Positions 58,301 through 63,097 of a stretch of 64,000 bases of DNA are shown here, piece after piece. Under the pieces are notes generated by a model. The model was not told the DNA's origin and did no database searches. It worked only from the letters and a program-made list of their open reading frames with translations. Every line of letters begins with the position of its first letter. Position 1 is the stretch's first letter. The translations under genes were made by a program, and so were the position numbers. Source of the stretch: Hydrogenophaga sp. (GTDB taxonomy: Bacteria > Pseudomonadota > Gammaproteobacteria > Burkholderiales > Burkholderiaceae_C); assembly GCA_021154985.1 (NCBI GenBank), contig JAJNQE010000152.1:7023-71022 (forward strand), in the 5' to 3' direction.

Positions 58301-61300
58301 ATGGGGGTCAGCATCGCCACCAGGTCGGACTCGAAGCCCACCTCGCGCACGTCGTAGCCCCATGCCACGCCATCGGCCACGGTGCTGGTGATCTGCGCGC
58401 CTGTGTCCACCCAGGCCCGGGTGTCGTTCGTCATGAAAGACAGGCTGACCGCACCCGCCGCCGCCAGGCTGGCGGCCGACGAGGTGGCGCCCACGCGGGT
58501 GTTGAACCCGTCGTAGAGCGGGTCCGTGCCTGCCATGAGCGTTTCGTAAGCCGCGGAGAACGTTCCCCATTCAACCGGCGCGCCGACCAGGTCGAGCGGC
58601 AAGCCGGCGGTGTAGAACTCTGGCACATCGGTCGACGCATTCACCGCCACATGGCCTGCGGTGATGGCCGCGTTGGCGCCCACCAGGGCCCGGGTGGTGA
58701 AGCTGTGGTCGGCGTAGTTGAACGCCACGCCCAGGCTGATCTTGCTGCCGTTTTTGCTGGTCTCGGAAGTGGCTTCGGCCAGGGCCACGCTTTGCAGTTG
58801 GCCCACCAGCGTCTGCGCGTCCACCACCGCATCACCGCCAGCGGTGATCACGCCGCCCGCGGCCAGTGTGGCCCGGGTGCTGTGGTTCGACTGAGACCAG
58901 GTCATGGCACCCGCCAGGCGCAGCGCCGGCGGTTTGGACTCCGACGGCGTGCCACCCGACGCTTCGTCCGACGTGGCAGAGAACTCCTCGGTCATGGCGG
59001 TGAAGCTGTCGAGCAGCGCGGCTTCAGCGGCTGCGCCGGCGTCGTCCTTGGAATACTCCAGCGACTCCGGCAAACCGTCGAGTGCGCTTTCTTCCTCTTC
59101 TTCCGAAGCGTTGGTCGCGCTGGCCGTGATGGCATTTTTGGCTGATGCGTTCATGGCCATCAGGCTCACATTGCCCATTGCGTTCACCGAGCCACCCACT
59201 GTGACCCCGGTTATGGACTTCTGCAAAGACAACGCACCCACCGCACCCGCCGTGCCACCGCCATACACCGTGACTTCGGCGGTGGTGTCGTACTGGCCCG
59301 CGTGAAACGCCTGCAGCAGGGTATCGCCATCGCTGGTCAGTGTGGCCCCCGCAGCCACGTTGACCGAGGTGGTCACGTCCGACATCGACCCCGCAAAGAC
59401 GATGGAAGCCACATTGGCCGCACCCGATTCTTCGTCGGTCTCACCAGCGGCCGAACTGGCCATGGTGACGCTGGTCTTGGACGCTGCCACCAAGGCGAGG
59501 TCGGACCCGGCGTTGAGGCTCGCACCGCCTTTCACGTCAATGTCGGTGGTGCCCAACACGCGCGCAAAACCCGCGCTGAGGTTGGCCTTGGCCGAACCGG
59601 CGGCCTCCGTTTCAACACTGACCGACCGGTCCGCCAGTGCCGTGAGGCTGATCGCCTCGGTGGCGACCAGCACCGCCGTGCCCTGAAGCGTGATGTTGGC
59701 ATCGCCCTTGGCCTCAACATAAGACAGGCTGGCCGCAAACGGCAGGCCCTCCTGCAGCAGGTCAACGGCTTGCTGCTGGATCGAGCCCGAGGTGCCGCCA
59801 AACGATGCCGAGGACTCGATCGACGCCTCCAGCGTGATGTTGCGCCCCGTCAGCGTGCCTGCCACATCGATGCTGGCATTCGCGTCCGCCAGGCTGATGA
59901 GCGTCTCCCAGGTGCTTGCCTGGGTGGCGGTGAGGGTGATGTCGCCAGCCTCGTAGGCCGACCCACTCGGGTTGATCACCGAAGCATCCAGCGTGGCGCC
60001 GGCCTTCACGCTGATCGAAGGCGCTGTGAGTTTGATGTTGCCGCTGCTGCCCAGCGAAGGGGTCAGGGCGTTCCCGGTGATGGCATCTGCGGCAGCCGCG
60101 ACGCCATCTTTAGACGCTGCGTCGTTGGTCACGCGGCGCGTGTTCAGCGTCACTCCCGTGTTGACCTGCAGGTTCTTGCTGGCTTCGAGCAAGAGGTTGG
60201 CGCCGTTCGTGTACAGGCTGTCCGTGACCGTCAAATCTTCGGGGTCGATGTAGGCCAGACCGGCCTGGCCCTGATCGCTGCCGGCGTCCAGCGTCAATCC
60301 ACCCACCTGTACCGATCGCGCAGCGGAAAACTCGATGAAGCCACCCGCACCAAGTCCGTCACCCCGTGCAGCCAGGGCCGCACCGGTGGCGTTGCTCGCG
60401 CTGCCATGGGCAAACAGGCTGACGGTGCCACCCTGTGCGCCGCTGCCCTCGCCAGCCGACGCCGACACCACGCTCGCGCCGCCCAGCTCGATGTTGCCGC
60501 CCGCCACCACGCGCACCGCACCGGCATCGCTCCAGTGCGCGCCGTCGGCCAGCAGCTTGCCGTTGAACACAATGTCGCCCGGTGTGGTGATGTCGATCAC
60601 CCCGTCGCGCACCACCACCGGGGTCAGCGAACGCAGGTCGCCGAGGTTCACACCGCTGCCGGCCTGCCGGCCTGACACGCTCACCTGCCCCGAGATCGAC
60701 ACGGCCTGCGCAGAGCCCGCGCCCTGACCCGCCATGATCTGCACACCGTCGGTGGTCTCGATCACGCCATCGATGCGCACCGCACCGGTGTCGGAGCGCT
60801 CAAAAGCGCCACCCAGCACACCGCTCACGCGCGCACTGCCCAGACCCGGGCCGTCGGCCAGCAGGCCATCGACAAACGCCGACGACGGCGCGGCAAACAC
60901 CAGCCGCCCGGCCTGCACCCGACCCTGCGGACCCACCGCAAAACCGTGGCGGTCGATGAACAGCAGGTTGCCGCCTACCGTGCCGTTGGCCAGCTGACCC
61001 TGCAGCAAACCGTCCACCTGGACGCGCGTATCGCGCACCACGTTCACCAGCCAGTTGGCCCCTTGCGGCACCACCAGCCCCACGCGGTCGCCCGCGCCCA
61101 CCTGGAAGCTCGAGAAATTGTTGAACGCGTTGCCTTCGCGCAAGGTGCCGGTGGTCACCGTCACGCGGTCGGGCGTGCGGGTCACCAGGGTCTGGGTGGC
61201 GGCGGGGCCACTCAGCGGGGTGATCACCGTTTGCGCCGCCGCCCAGGGCACCGTCGCCCCCAGGGCCATGGCCGCAGCCATGGGCAGTGTTCCCACGCGC

Positions 61301-61374
61301 ACCACCAGGGTCTGCAGGCGCTGGCGCTGCGGGGAGGTGGTGGTTCGTTGCGCTTTGGACGGGAGGCGGCTCAT
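40306..61374 (-). CDS. Giant filamentous haemagglutinin-type adhesin (LktA-family), 7,022 residues
   Basis: One uninterrupted 21-kb frame encodes it. The N-terminus has a basic stretch and a hydrophobic export signal ending near PWAAAQT. Residues ~60-170 form the FHA N-terminal (TPS) domain: REGNAFNNFSSFQVGAGDRV, VNVVRDTRVQVDG and GGNLLFIDRHGFAVGPQGRV are the hallmark blocks of 'leukotoxin LktA family' adhesins. Most of the rest is Ala/Gly/Ser/Thr-rich repetitive beta-helix. Residues ~2020-3030 contain three 330-residue superrepeats, ~3480-3700 two Ig-like inserts (GTYTANVSGLADGVLLAQVV; GSYTADVRSLGDGVLTALVT), ~5310 a Cys-containing KKCGPLCFKKTYY segment, and the C-terminal ~1000 short ALTTGAVTA-like repeats. 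There is no C-terminal barrel or sorting motif. No TpsB partner is in the window. Confidence 0.92.
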   Translation of the reverse strand: MSRLPSKAQRTTTSPQRQRLQTLVVRVGTLPMAAAMALGATVPWAAAQTVITPLSGPAATQTLVTRTPDRVTVTTGTLREGNAFNNFSSFQVGAGDRVGLVVPQGANWLVNVVRDTRVQVDGLLQGQLANGTVGGNLLFIDRHGFAVGPQGRVQAGRLVFAAPSSAFVDGLLADGPGLGSARVSGVLGGAFERSDTGAVRIDGVIETTDGVQIMAGQGAGSAQAVSISGQVSVSGRQAGSGVNLGDLRSLTPVVVRDGVIDITTPGDIVFNGKLLADGAHWSDAGAVRVVAGGNIELGGASVVSASAGEGSGAQGGTVSLFAHGSASNATGAALAARGDGLGAGGFIEFSAARSVQVGGLTLDAGSDQGQAGLAYIDPEDLTVTDSLYTNGANLLLEASKNLQVNTGVTLNTRRVTNDAASKDGVAAAADAITGNALTPSLGSSGNIKLTAPSISVKAGATLDASVINPSGSAYEAGDITLTATQASTWETLISLADANASIDVAGTLTGRNITLEASIESSASFGGTSGSIQQQAVDLLQEGLPFAASLSYVEAKGDANITLQGTAVLVATEAISLTALADRSVSVETEAAGSAKANLSAGFARVLGTTDIDVKGGASLNAGSDLALVAASKTSVTMASSAAGETDEESGAANVASIVFAGSMSDVTTSVNVAAGATLTSDGDTLLQAFHAGQYDTTAEVTVYGGGTAGAVGALSLQKSITGVTVGGSVNAMGNVSLMAMNASAKNAITASATNASEEEEESALDGLPESLEYSKDDAGAAAEAALLDSFTAMTEEFSATSDEASGGTPSESKPPALRLAGAMTWSQSNHSTRATLAAGGVITAGGDAVVDAQTLVGQLQSVALAEATSETSKNGSKISLGVAFNYADHSFTTRALVGANAAITAGHVAVNASTDVPEFYTAGLPLDLVGAPVEWGTFSAAYETLMAGTDPLYDGFNTRVGATSSAASLAAAGAVSLSFMTNDTRAWVDTGAQITSTVADGVAWGYDVREVGFESDLVAMLTPINTYTLDKDLGVLGDFVSETRDAPSGPDVEEISFSRSFDGAVVVRAENHVQTLHLAGGTGPEAGGSGGSVGGTFSMVSRDNTAVAGIADRAVIQTHRLDVAAETTDWVLSLSPTSGQGAGVAANGIASLNKLSETTRASISREALVTADTVNVNAQLSLGVIAVTGAVTKSENSGVGIGVAMNDMVGNTQAYIGDNDTDGGGADTAEGAAGYVKTSQLAVQAQSDGMIVAVGVAGAAAGQESPTDKSANKNLGAKAGTKSADTQAQLDGNESTMAPLEDASAPIEGEGTDQAAADEPEASKPPSFSIAGAGAIVTNYSDIDTTALLDGAVVQALDVGESTTTAVGVRALSDLTQVSVAGGGALSMAKNASTTFSAAVAGAVAIQDSDDDTEALIRNNTVVSDLADRSGALVVQALKSGERTAVATGISLNLSKGSKTSLSVVGAVSATQTSDDTAAGIDGSTITGDATTPSALGVQVVAYDRSRIGAGGGALSVSTGKGSASAGAAISIVDMKGSTSAVLNAGTMTRVHDLAVAALSSQKVVGMAAVASLQTDASSKGQMMGSFVFNQIGNTVGAGVKGAATVNLTGDLAIQAGGAPTDSTLDALVGAVRSSTMIDYEMASTSNGYTDDLKNAVGGESILGVAGTLGLTLGSNAASLGLSYVHNSIQTSYDAELDGIVTAGGEVSVQALSKADIVGISVGAGATKGKFSGMGSASVNLIGQRTRALVTGGSVTAAGLEVTSQTVGNQFGLAGNLSIAVGGGSGKAAGAAVSYTLSAGRDYNVGGDTSGTRSAGNEASISDAEVDVGTGDVVVSAQHTSDTQSVAASGAAADGNVGFAGTMSFTDVGGVTTAVVDNTDLTAGTVSVTAGEAADGRTASSLSVAGGLALSKGHAGSLAVAWNTMSAVRRASITDSDLVVAESVAVESSAQGSIETLAVAVSAGKDNAGSGSVSSNFMISDTSAEFSGGSLTGTATSLTVRSTGASSIDSLAGAVSAGGTGAVGGALAINSVGEGADNFRVRTRLADTTISAPVAVTVASSLAGSIESIAASGSGAGTVAINGSVTVNTIEADVLTEVTGVTQSASGGAFKLTANNDADIAALAGTISGAGTGAAGAAVSVNQIGGNLTARLASSTLRATGALEVDASSSGTIQSVAAGMSGGGTAALAGSNTTNAITSTVLAQMDTVTQAVASASLRVQALDSSTIQSFAGSVAGGGTAAGGAAFALNFLGRTALNADSSKLVKAQVLNSTLNSGGAVQVKALSTSTIESMAVAVGGSGNAAVTGSNTTNLLEDDIVASWSGGSLNGSATTLTVQADDAATVRTLAGNFSGGGTAAVGAAIAVNQIGSAVGATLSDMTLGAATAVVVDADLRGQIKSVAASGAASGGASVNGSFTTNAVNASVRAQVAGLTQIASGAAFTVSADNDADIFSIAGTVSGSGSAAVGAAVAVNEVGGDVTSRVASSTLRASGAVDVQATSSGVIQSVAAGMSGGGSVALAGSNTTNAITSTVLAQVDTVTQAAASTSLRVQALDSSTIQSFAGSVAGGGTAAGGAAFALNFLGRTALNADSSKLVQAQVLNSSLNSGGTVQVKALSTSTIESLGMAVGASGNAAVTGSNTTNLLEDEISATWSGGSFNGSATTLTVQADDAATVRTLAGNFSGGLTGAFGAAIAVNQIGSTVQATLSDMDLGQATAVVVDADLRGQIKSVAASGAADGVASVNGSFTTNAVNASVKAQALDVIQFTNGGTFAVSADNDADIFSIAGTVSGSGGAAVGAAVAVNDIGGDVTARLADSALRSTGAVSVQATSSSTIQSVAAGMSGGGSLALAGSNSTNGITSTVLAQVDSVDLVVNAASLAVLARDTSTIQSFAGTVAGGGAASGGAALALNFLGRTATNAGSSKRVEAEVVDSVVRSTGPVGVNAYSTSTIESVGVAAGASGTTAITGSNSTNLLEDDITASWAGSELISTGTLTVAARQASEIDSLAGNVSGSLGASVGAAVAVNRIGTDTNASLVGVGFDQFNSGMGYWTQNADDLVLSAESDNQINTIAVGMSAGSVGVQGSVAVSVIDSLTRATLGADGFVTNVIATDSVAVTANSRDRIRGLAGAVALGAAGVGAAGGVQTNIVTSTTSAGITGADTHVNAFALGAGLTVKDSALLSSPDLMNINAVSDSVLSGASYDTRTVRGLAVQATSIQQIGALTAVAGGGAAGAAGASINVDQIGGFTRAYIDSARFINDGSGAAAAQTADVMASNHAMVASSVTALAIGGTAGVSGSLGTETIERSTRAEVIDGAIVNAQGAVSVEAVSTNTVAQISAGAAGGGAAGVAGSGDVVLIRGETVALIDSATVRADSISVVADGANRANLIAGSIGGGGAVGVGLSFTVAVSGSTVSAVVDDSTILADGAVVVDADNRTESLSVSASGAVGGVAGVAVGATVTVMEGATLATVSGTSKVGRRTLATGLVASAGDAPVTINLASDSDLVGTGNQTSVRFSLSDLGGRVNPASAVVTVTDGETTVTAVRQADGTYTANVSGLADGVLLAQVVLTENSVQKVSSTTMLKSTGINDLDDLPEAASLPAAATRISTLSSFDVVDARNHGAVRFVLKGAAGPTADSTVVVTVSDGTRSVTATLGADGSYTADVRSLGDGVLTALVTTTAGETSRTTLTKASGADSLSVTANEHIVLNSNAGQIGVGGVAGVGASANVVIGRSAVDASVDAESVRVSDALTVSAARDADIDMITATGGGGGFVGVSGAVGVLIFGSAPDSNANSELTGNSSTMGQINTATQSDRAQGTGTALSSSETTALNDGGRYNTQGAFSGASGKHRTSATVAAQSIVAGSVSVSSLDRTAVDNNAGAIAAGGLAGVSAGVAVTLLGGANHAGVSVGDLAVAGDVNIESGVRTPGSGKPAIESRAIAGAGGFVGVGAAVSVASNTTANTAALAGQLSAGGAVSVKALDEASLLSEAVGSTAGVLSVGVVTATATQTGSVGTTLSGTHSGQGLSASAERNASASAQATGGSAGVYAGSGAGASASDSATVSLTMASGTVLDAGAGDLVLSAKANPSASTNATGVSVGRTAGLGVSVAQSSVDTSVQVTALGAVTLRGADVLVTAVLGAGDSSVTSKAVAGGGGLLLGLQGAAATSRNSGLASVNLGGGATLGASGDVGISANDSMRITSDATGVGVGFIGAGVAVAMAESDTSVTVSAGALGGRVAGNLTVSGRGDESVAADAVAGSGGVVAGAGADARVVHEQDVSATASTAVAGLTVVGATTLSADRKVRYDSQTETTNASAFGGSGAVTTATLDGSATAKLGNGSTLTGAQLRVLANNDVERTDLGAESARGGGGGVLAGAGASAITVINGTATAEIGDDVTLNLGGDTAGLLELRAYNQLRGSSVGRLDLGGAIPIALVDTQIRSNANANARLGARDAINVAGEVYINALSYVDIEANTITKTYGAAAGAQGDALALANVTNQVTVGVDTNLVAEGAVTMLAGQDRDFWRNKSFVTARADLFNHAAVPVSVNPDVKATLNLNNNVTVNGDAVRSGGTIQLGGIVGSYVVEGKGKVNDWTRDVGELVGVSSEYGSSSKTLNANVALSGVIEAGFGNKQRIVINSNGSLSVNEGNIRYSIGTEDLAATGAAYLDTLYAQLKNYGSIPEVRAFVEAEIAFYMESLLREGFAALETDPDTGETRIIAQENVPGTFITFQNVRAGSGNVELFGNNVTGNASITARADSEILIENNSPMNVRVKDLIIDSSGGFAKYNGTYLKADADIAGFNRDTKTGLAITVDSIDTRAAAGGGVGEELPTIEVTNNYVSTGLVSNSAVIATAADGSWADLRQDQMRAPEIRVNGLVYNKLGPILLNNTAGSISVTQEDANYVPRLDGLEVQVNAGKNFVLSSPSVSQSVGGSPESIYAVAYNDDQQRKLNSMGVVACGTARAGEPNATSFNASCLKNGTGGIYASGGIFLGARYLNINGTVQSGQSDYGVTLTQASVGTTINNWEAQWTANRGSYLAQGRSSLVQVSGRRSTDNESEINKQFANGTITQSQRNTQLAALAARRGEPVVYYDAEDNRLKVASTEVTGGLVEVVGSIINTGGGVIRALDGYARFNIDNQTSYGMDLLGLDTGGDAGVVRITDLNRPVYTNGRITAYEVTTYERNALGAFRSTTTAGRGAGAAVLRSSGSTLASPSGNRLATFSYAPVTNSTYVWSAGYEFNQEKRYWYQKSSALWGAINLGSIKWNSIDIVTKDATAMPEGIYVTTSGAPSQNFTMSTQTFVTDGEEETYYRSWKKCGPLCFKKTYYVDYRTEVGKKDVFTQRVRADHPIAIEMVGYSTGLIDVKSNAGVRLSGNITNDSGLVSIRSNNGSIEQLSGGTAVSGNDLRFYAKTGIGTEGAPVNVITGTGSFTAQSDSGNISFQSLGGALRINQVSTTGKVWLLGDEDIVGVNPNTVHVIGSRIQLSAPRGGIGVFNADGTVLSTLNIQTQDSSGGGITATAARGIALKQATGNLWVNQVASNGGDVYIEAGGDLIDNNRNETRDVRTEEELLALWDAAALQGNSAEDSRQLTLRTTRSQFRRYWALRNATVTSVDPATGVVSYTADSLNADTYEFTYSDAERTQLAQSGLSLAQIEGLEAARTQEVKDLDALYGATRYQLNDDLVIAEVNAANLLAGRPAVDALSTWSDAELHSPLPNAIFSKSSTDTQTRIEEPNVVGNRVVLRPGGKIGRDDGAVTIDLRKEGGLTVDDRLTIMSAETDDMSLDKTNWLLTVVKKDTFNVLSNRLNVNSNGFVYLGADTTDAYPTGGDANLEQVIGAGEVRIKVSGSILNAANTSGSVIQGHKAILEAASGSIGTALKPVTLTLTGGGTPSQATLVARAQDGIWLNQTGDMRVADVYSPASVSLTASGSIIDARGERTRSIEADGITLTALGGSVGTELNPMRVKSSLSSGVNASSALGYSIYLHGAETGLTVGELSSGLDLDLYAAQGGLRVVDDVTALGRIDAEASGTGDFTMSSGTTLLAHTGDIYVAADDVGLSQLDASRGVVVVARGALSDTSDDAVNVNVAGRGVTLSVAGSIGTTTKAVDVLAKTGTKLVATTGGNAYLGSATSSLRIGQVSAVGNAVISSGYSILDDRGTRAQAVDATNISFAAGGDVGQATVPMTVKTAVDGAVLSAVAGGSVHLGSSSGVLRVRTVSAGTGQVSLNGGLAGLAIGGQLRTSNGLTLSAGTQALSLEADADLVNLSGNLVLQGKTITIADGASVDGRAGSVVLSATGDITLTGIRSDNASSGAIVVSTTGGSVLDGGDSTADMTVTSAAGGIVVTAQGSVGNTALAATAQGRSIETDVASLLVTSKTDSVSLAQTRATREVVISASKKAELAAQGSVVGTRVASLLSDVAVSSATGGVKLASITSGQDVTIDAAGKIELVSLTTPRDITLSSSGLGLAGSGQGISATSLSAGRNLSIGAQGAAAHATLASLAARAGTLGVNVGGGLTMTTATSTAALTAVAGGAASITSLASTTGAVSVTAGSTLSFSTIRAAQGLTMRSVGQLTGVSATSSAGALDIASTAGGLTLTTATAVTGLTLDSAGALSATTWSSSRGAASITSRGVLTLGRGTSLGNITLRSGTEATLGTVTSTGGVLDAQASGGLRYTTLSGAGVVLAAEGVLAGTLPSVSILGGAITSRSTSTTSAISVQAAAGATMGALSATTGGVTLDAGTGALTTGAVTARNALSLTAATGLTAGALTSTTGNVAAQSAAGAVVLGAVTAAVGGVDVDAVGGTLTTGAITAAANLSLSSSGALRTGALISRNGSVEVESLTGSVALTTVSARTGVTASAGSSLALTSFTVTAGGATLSAATDFSLTRGTATGAIGLTMGGQGILGTVTSSASTLNAQSTAGGMRFTALKSFGALTLRAAGALTSGTGVGYSLFGGTLDAGTAVDAQSTSGGIQVTRLTARTASRVTTGSGPLTISAVSLLPTGLLVATTGTGARTVPLGY
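52313..55282 (-). repeat. Three tandem 990-bp superrepeats inside the giant adhesin gene
   Basis: The landmark GTGCGGCCCA followed by a near-identical context occurs at 52631, 53621 and 54611, exactly 990 bases (330 codons) apart. Copies at 53621 and 54611 are almost identical for well over 150 bases around the landmark, while the copy at 52631 is more diverged. Each unit encodes paired motifs such as SSTIQSFAGSVAGGGTA and ALSTSTIES. The outer limits are approximate. Confidence 0.8.
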
Positions 61375-61467
61375 GGCGGACTTTCAGGGAAACAGCTGGC
61401 CCGACCGAGGTGGCTGGGCGCAGGCATAAACAAACGGGAACGGAAACGAATCGCGCAGCAGCGCCTG

Positions 61468-62277
61468 TCAGGCAGCGAACTCGGCCGCTTCTGTCTGGCG
61501 CTGGCTGGCGCGCGCCACCAGCGCGCGGAAGCGACGCATCGACAGCAGGTGCAAGTAAGCCAGCGACAGCGCACCCGAGGTGTGCAGGGCGTGCAACTGG
61601 TCTGCAGGCAGTTCGGCCAGCAAGGCTTCGTCCACGGTCAAGAAACCGTTGAGTTCGATGTCGCGGCCATCCGCCAGCACCGCCTGCAAAGTGCGCGCGT
61701 GCAGCAGGCCGGCCTGATCGAGCGCTTCGATCAGGCGCGAGGTGTCGGCCAGCGCCGCGTCGGTGGCCACCAGCGCGCGCAGGCGCTCGCTCAGCCAGGG
61801 CATTTCGATACCGGCTTCATCGAACAGCGCTTCGCCCTCGCTGGTGTTGAGCGAAGGGCTGTGCACCGCCACCAGAAAACGCCCGGCATCTCCGCCTTCG
61901 CGCACCAGCCGGAACGGCCAGCTCGCCAGGGTGGCGGGCAAGTAGTCGGCTTCCCAGTTGCCATGTTCGTCCACAAACAGGCTGTGACCCGGCTGCAGCC
62001 CGGTGATGGCCAGCAGGCTCCAGCCCCCCTCGGTCGAGCGCGCCATCACGCAGGGGAACACGGTGCAGGCGGCGGCGAGCTCGGACAAGCTGATCGCAGC
62101 GGTCACGGAACCGCGGGCAAAACCAAAGCGGTCGGCCTTGGCGTCCCAGCGCTGCTGGCCATGGGCTTCGCGGTGCAGCACCACCATGGAGGACTGCGCC
62201 GAGGCGGCGGGTGACGTGGAAGGTGAAGCTGCACGCGCCGTGGAAGAGGCAACAGAAAAATCGGCAGAAGTGGACAT
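61468..62277 (-). CDS. SapC-family protein
   Basis: The protein has about 269 residues from ATG 62277. A longer form from 62349 would run into the preceding gene's end. After a Ser/Ala-rich ~30-residue lead it shows the SapC-type layout: VVLHREAHGQQRW, then FARGSVTAAISLSELAAACTVFPCVMA, GLQPGHSLFVDEHGNWEADYLPATLASWPF, EALFDEAG, and a C-terminal DIELNGFLTVDEALLAELPA with a hydrophobic LAYLHLLSMRRF. SapC proteins were first linked to surface (S-)layers in Campylobacter; their biochemical role is unclear. It lies 94 bases upstream of the adhesin on the same strand, so it may serve in adhesin production or surface assembly. Confidence 0.75.
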   Translation of the reverse strand: MSTSADFSVASSTARAASPSTSPAASAQSSMVVLHREAHGQQRWDAKADRFGFARGSVTAAISLSELAAACTVFPCVMARSTEGGWSLLAITGLQPGHSLFVDEHGNWEADYLPATLASWPFRLVREGGDAGRFLVAVHSPSLNTSEGEALFDEAGIEMPWLSERLRALVATDAALADTSRLIEALDQAGLLHARTLQAVLADGRDIELNGFLTVDEALLAELPADQLHALHTSGALSLAYLHLLSMRRFRALVARASQRQTEAAEFAA

Positions 62278-62345
62278 GGGGTGTAGGCCAGAAGGTTGGG
62301 TGAAAAGAAAAGGGGTCGGTCGATGCATCGGGACGGGAATCGACA

Positions 62346-63002
62346 TCAAGGGCTGAAGCGGGCCAGCTCACGCCGCAAGGCCACCTCGTCTTCGCGCAGG
62401 CGGTTGAGTGCTGCGGTCTGATCGGCGCCGGAGGCGTGACCTGCTCGCTGCAGCTCGAGCTGCGCTGACTGGATGCGGGAGAGCTCGCTTCGCAGAATGG
62501 CCTGTGCGTCCTGATCGCGGGCGCGCTGTTGGTTGCTGGCCACCCGCATCGCCGCGGGCCCGGGCGCTCGCACCGCGGCCACAGCCGCCGGCCGGGTTGC
62601 CACCGGTGTCACCGCCGCCACCGGCGCCGGGCTCGCAGTCACAGGGGCCACGGTTGGGGCTACCGGGGCGGCAGTCGGCTCGCCCCCGGCCTGCGCCGCC
62701 ACCGCTGCCGTCACCGGCGGGCCCACAGGCGTTGTGGTGACGATGGGCAGCACGGCGGCGGGCCGCGGGGAGGTATCTGCGGGCACCAGGCCCTGCGTGA
62801 GGCGGCCCGGCGCCACGCGCAAACAGCCCTGAAGCCGCGCTTGAGTCGCGTCCATCTGGTTGGTGAACAGGTTGCGCGGGCATTGGTAAAGGGCACCGTC
62901 GGCGCTGGCCTCGGCGAAACCCGGGAGCCAGAGCAGGCACACAACCAGCGCCAGGCCCATGGAACAAAGCGGTACGGGGCGAAGGGACAAAAACAAGTTC
63001 AT
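62346..63002 (-). CDS. Secreted Pro/Ala-rich protein with C-terminal helix
   Basis: The protein has 218 residues from ATG 63002; an in-frame ATG at 63026 is also possible, and neither has a clear ribosome site. The N-terminus is a Sec signal (CSMGLALVVCLLWLPGFAEA). The mature start has two Cys (LYQCPRNLFTNQMDATQARLQGC, residues split by 18), likely a disulfide. Residues ~70-150 are a low-complexity Pro/Ala/Val/Thr linker, and the last ~50 residues form a charged amphipathic helix (RSELSRIQSAQLELQRAG). The arrangement suggests an envelope-spanning or wall-associated protein. It is the first gene of the minus-strand group leading to the SapC-like protein and the giant adhesin. No family was recognised. 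Confidence 0.75.
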   Translation of the reverse strand: MNLFLSLRPVPLCSMGLALVVCLLWLPGFAEASADGALYQCPRNLFTNQMDATQARLQGCLRVAPGRLTQGLVPADTSPRPAAVLPIVTTTPVGPPVTAAVAAQAGGEPTAAPVAPTVAPVTASPAPVAAVTPVATRPAAVAAVRAPGPAAMRVASNQQRARDQDAQAILRSELSRIQSAQLELQRAGHASGADQTAALNRLREDEVALRRELARFSP

Positions 63003-63004
63003 GC

Positions 63005-63060
63005 TGGATTTTATGTTTTTTACCATTTTTATCGATATTAGAATTATCTTGCTATTTATA
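63005..63060. promoter_or_regulatory. AT-rich divergent promoter region with motif variant
   Basis: An AT-rich block lies between the envelope-protein gene (minus) and the O-antigen ligase-like gene (plus). It contains TTTTTTACCATTTTTATCGA (about 63015-63034), which shares TTTTTTACCATT with the motif copy near 10775. It may drive either or both genes. If the start of the minus gene is 63026, part of this block would be coding. Confidence 0.4.
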
Positions 63061-63097
63061 CCGCTCGCCTTCGTGAGCTTCCGCCTGGTTTTTACCC

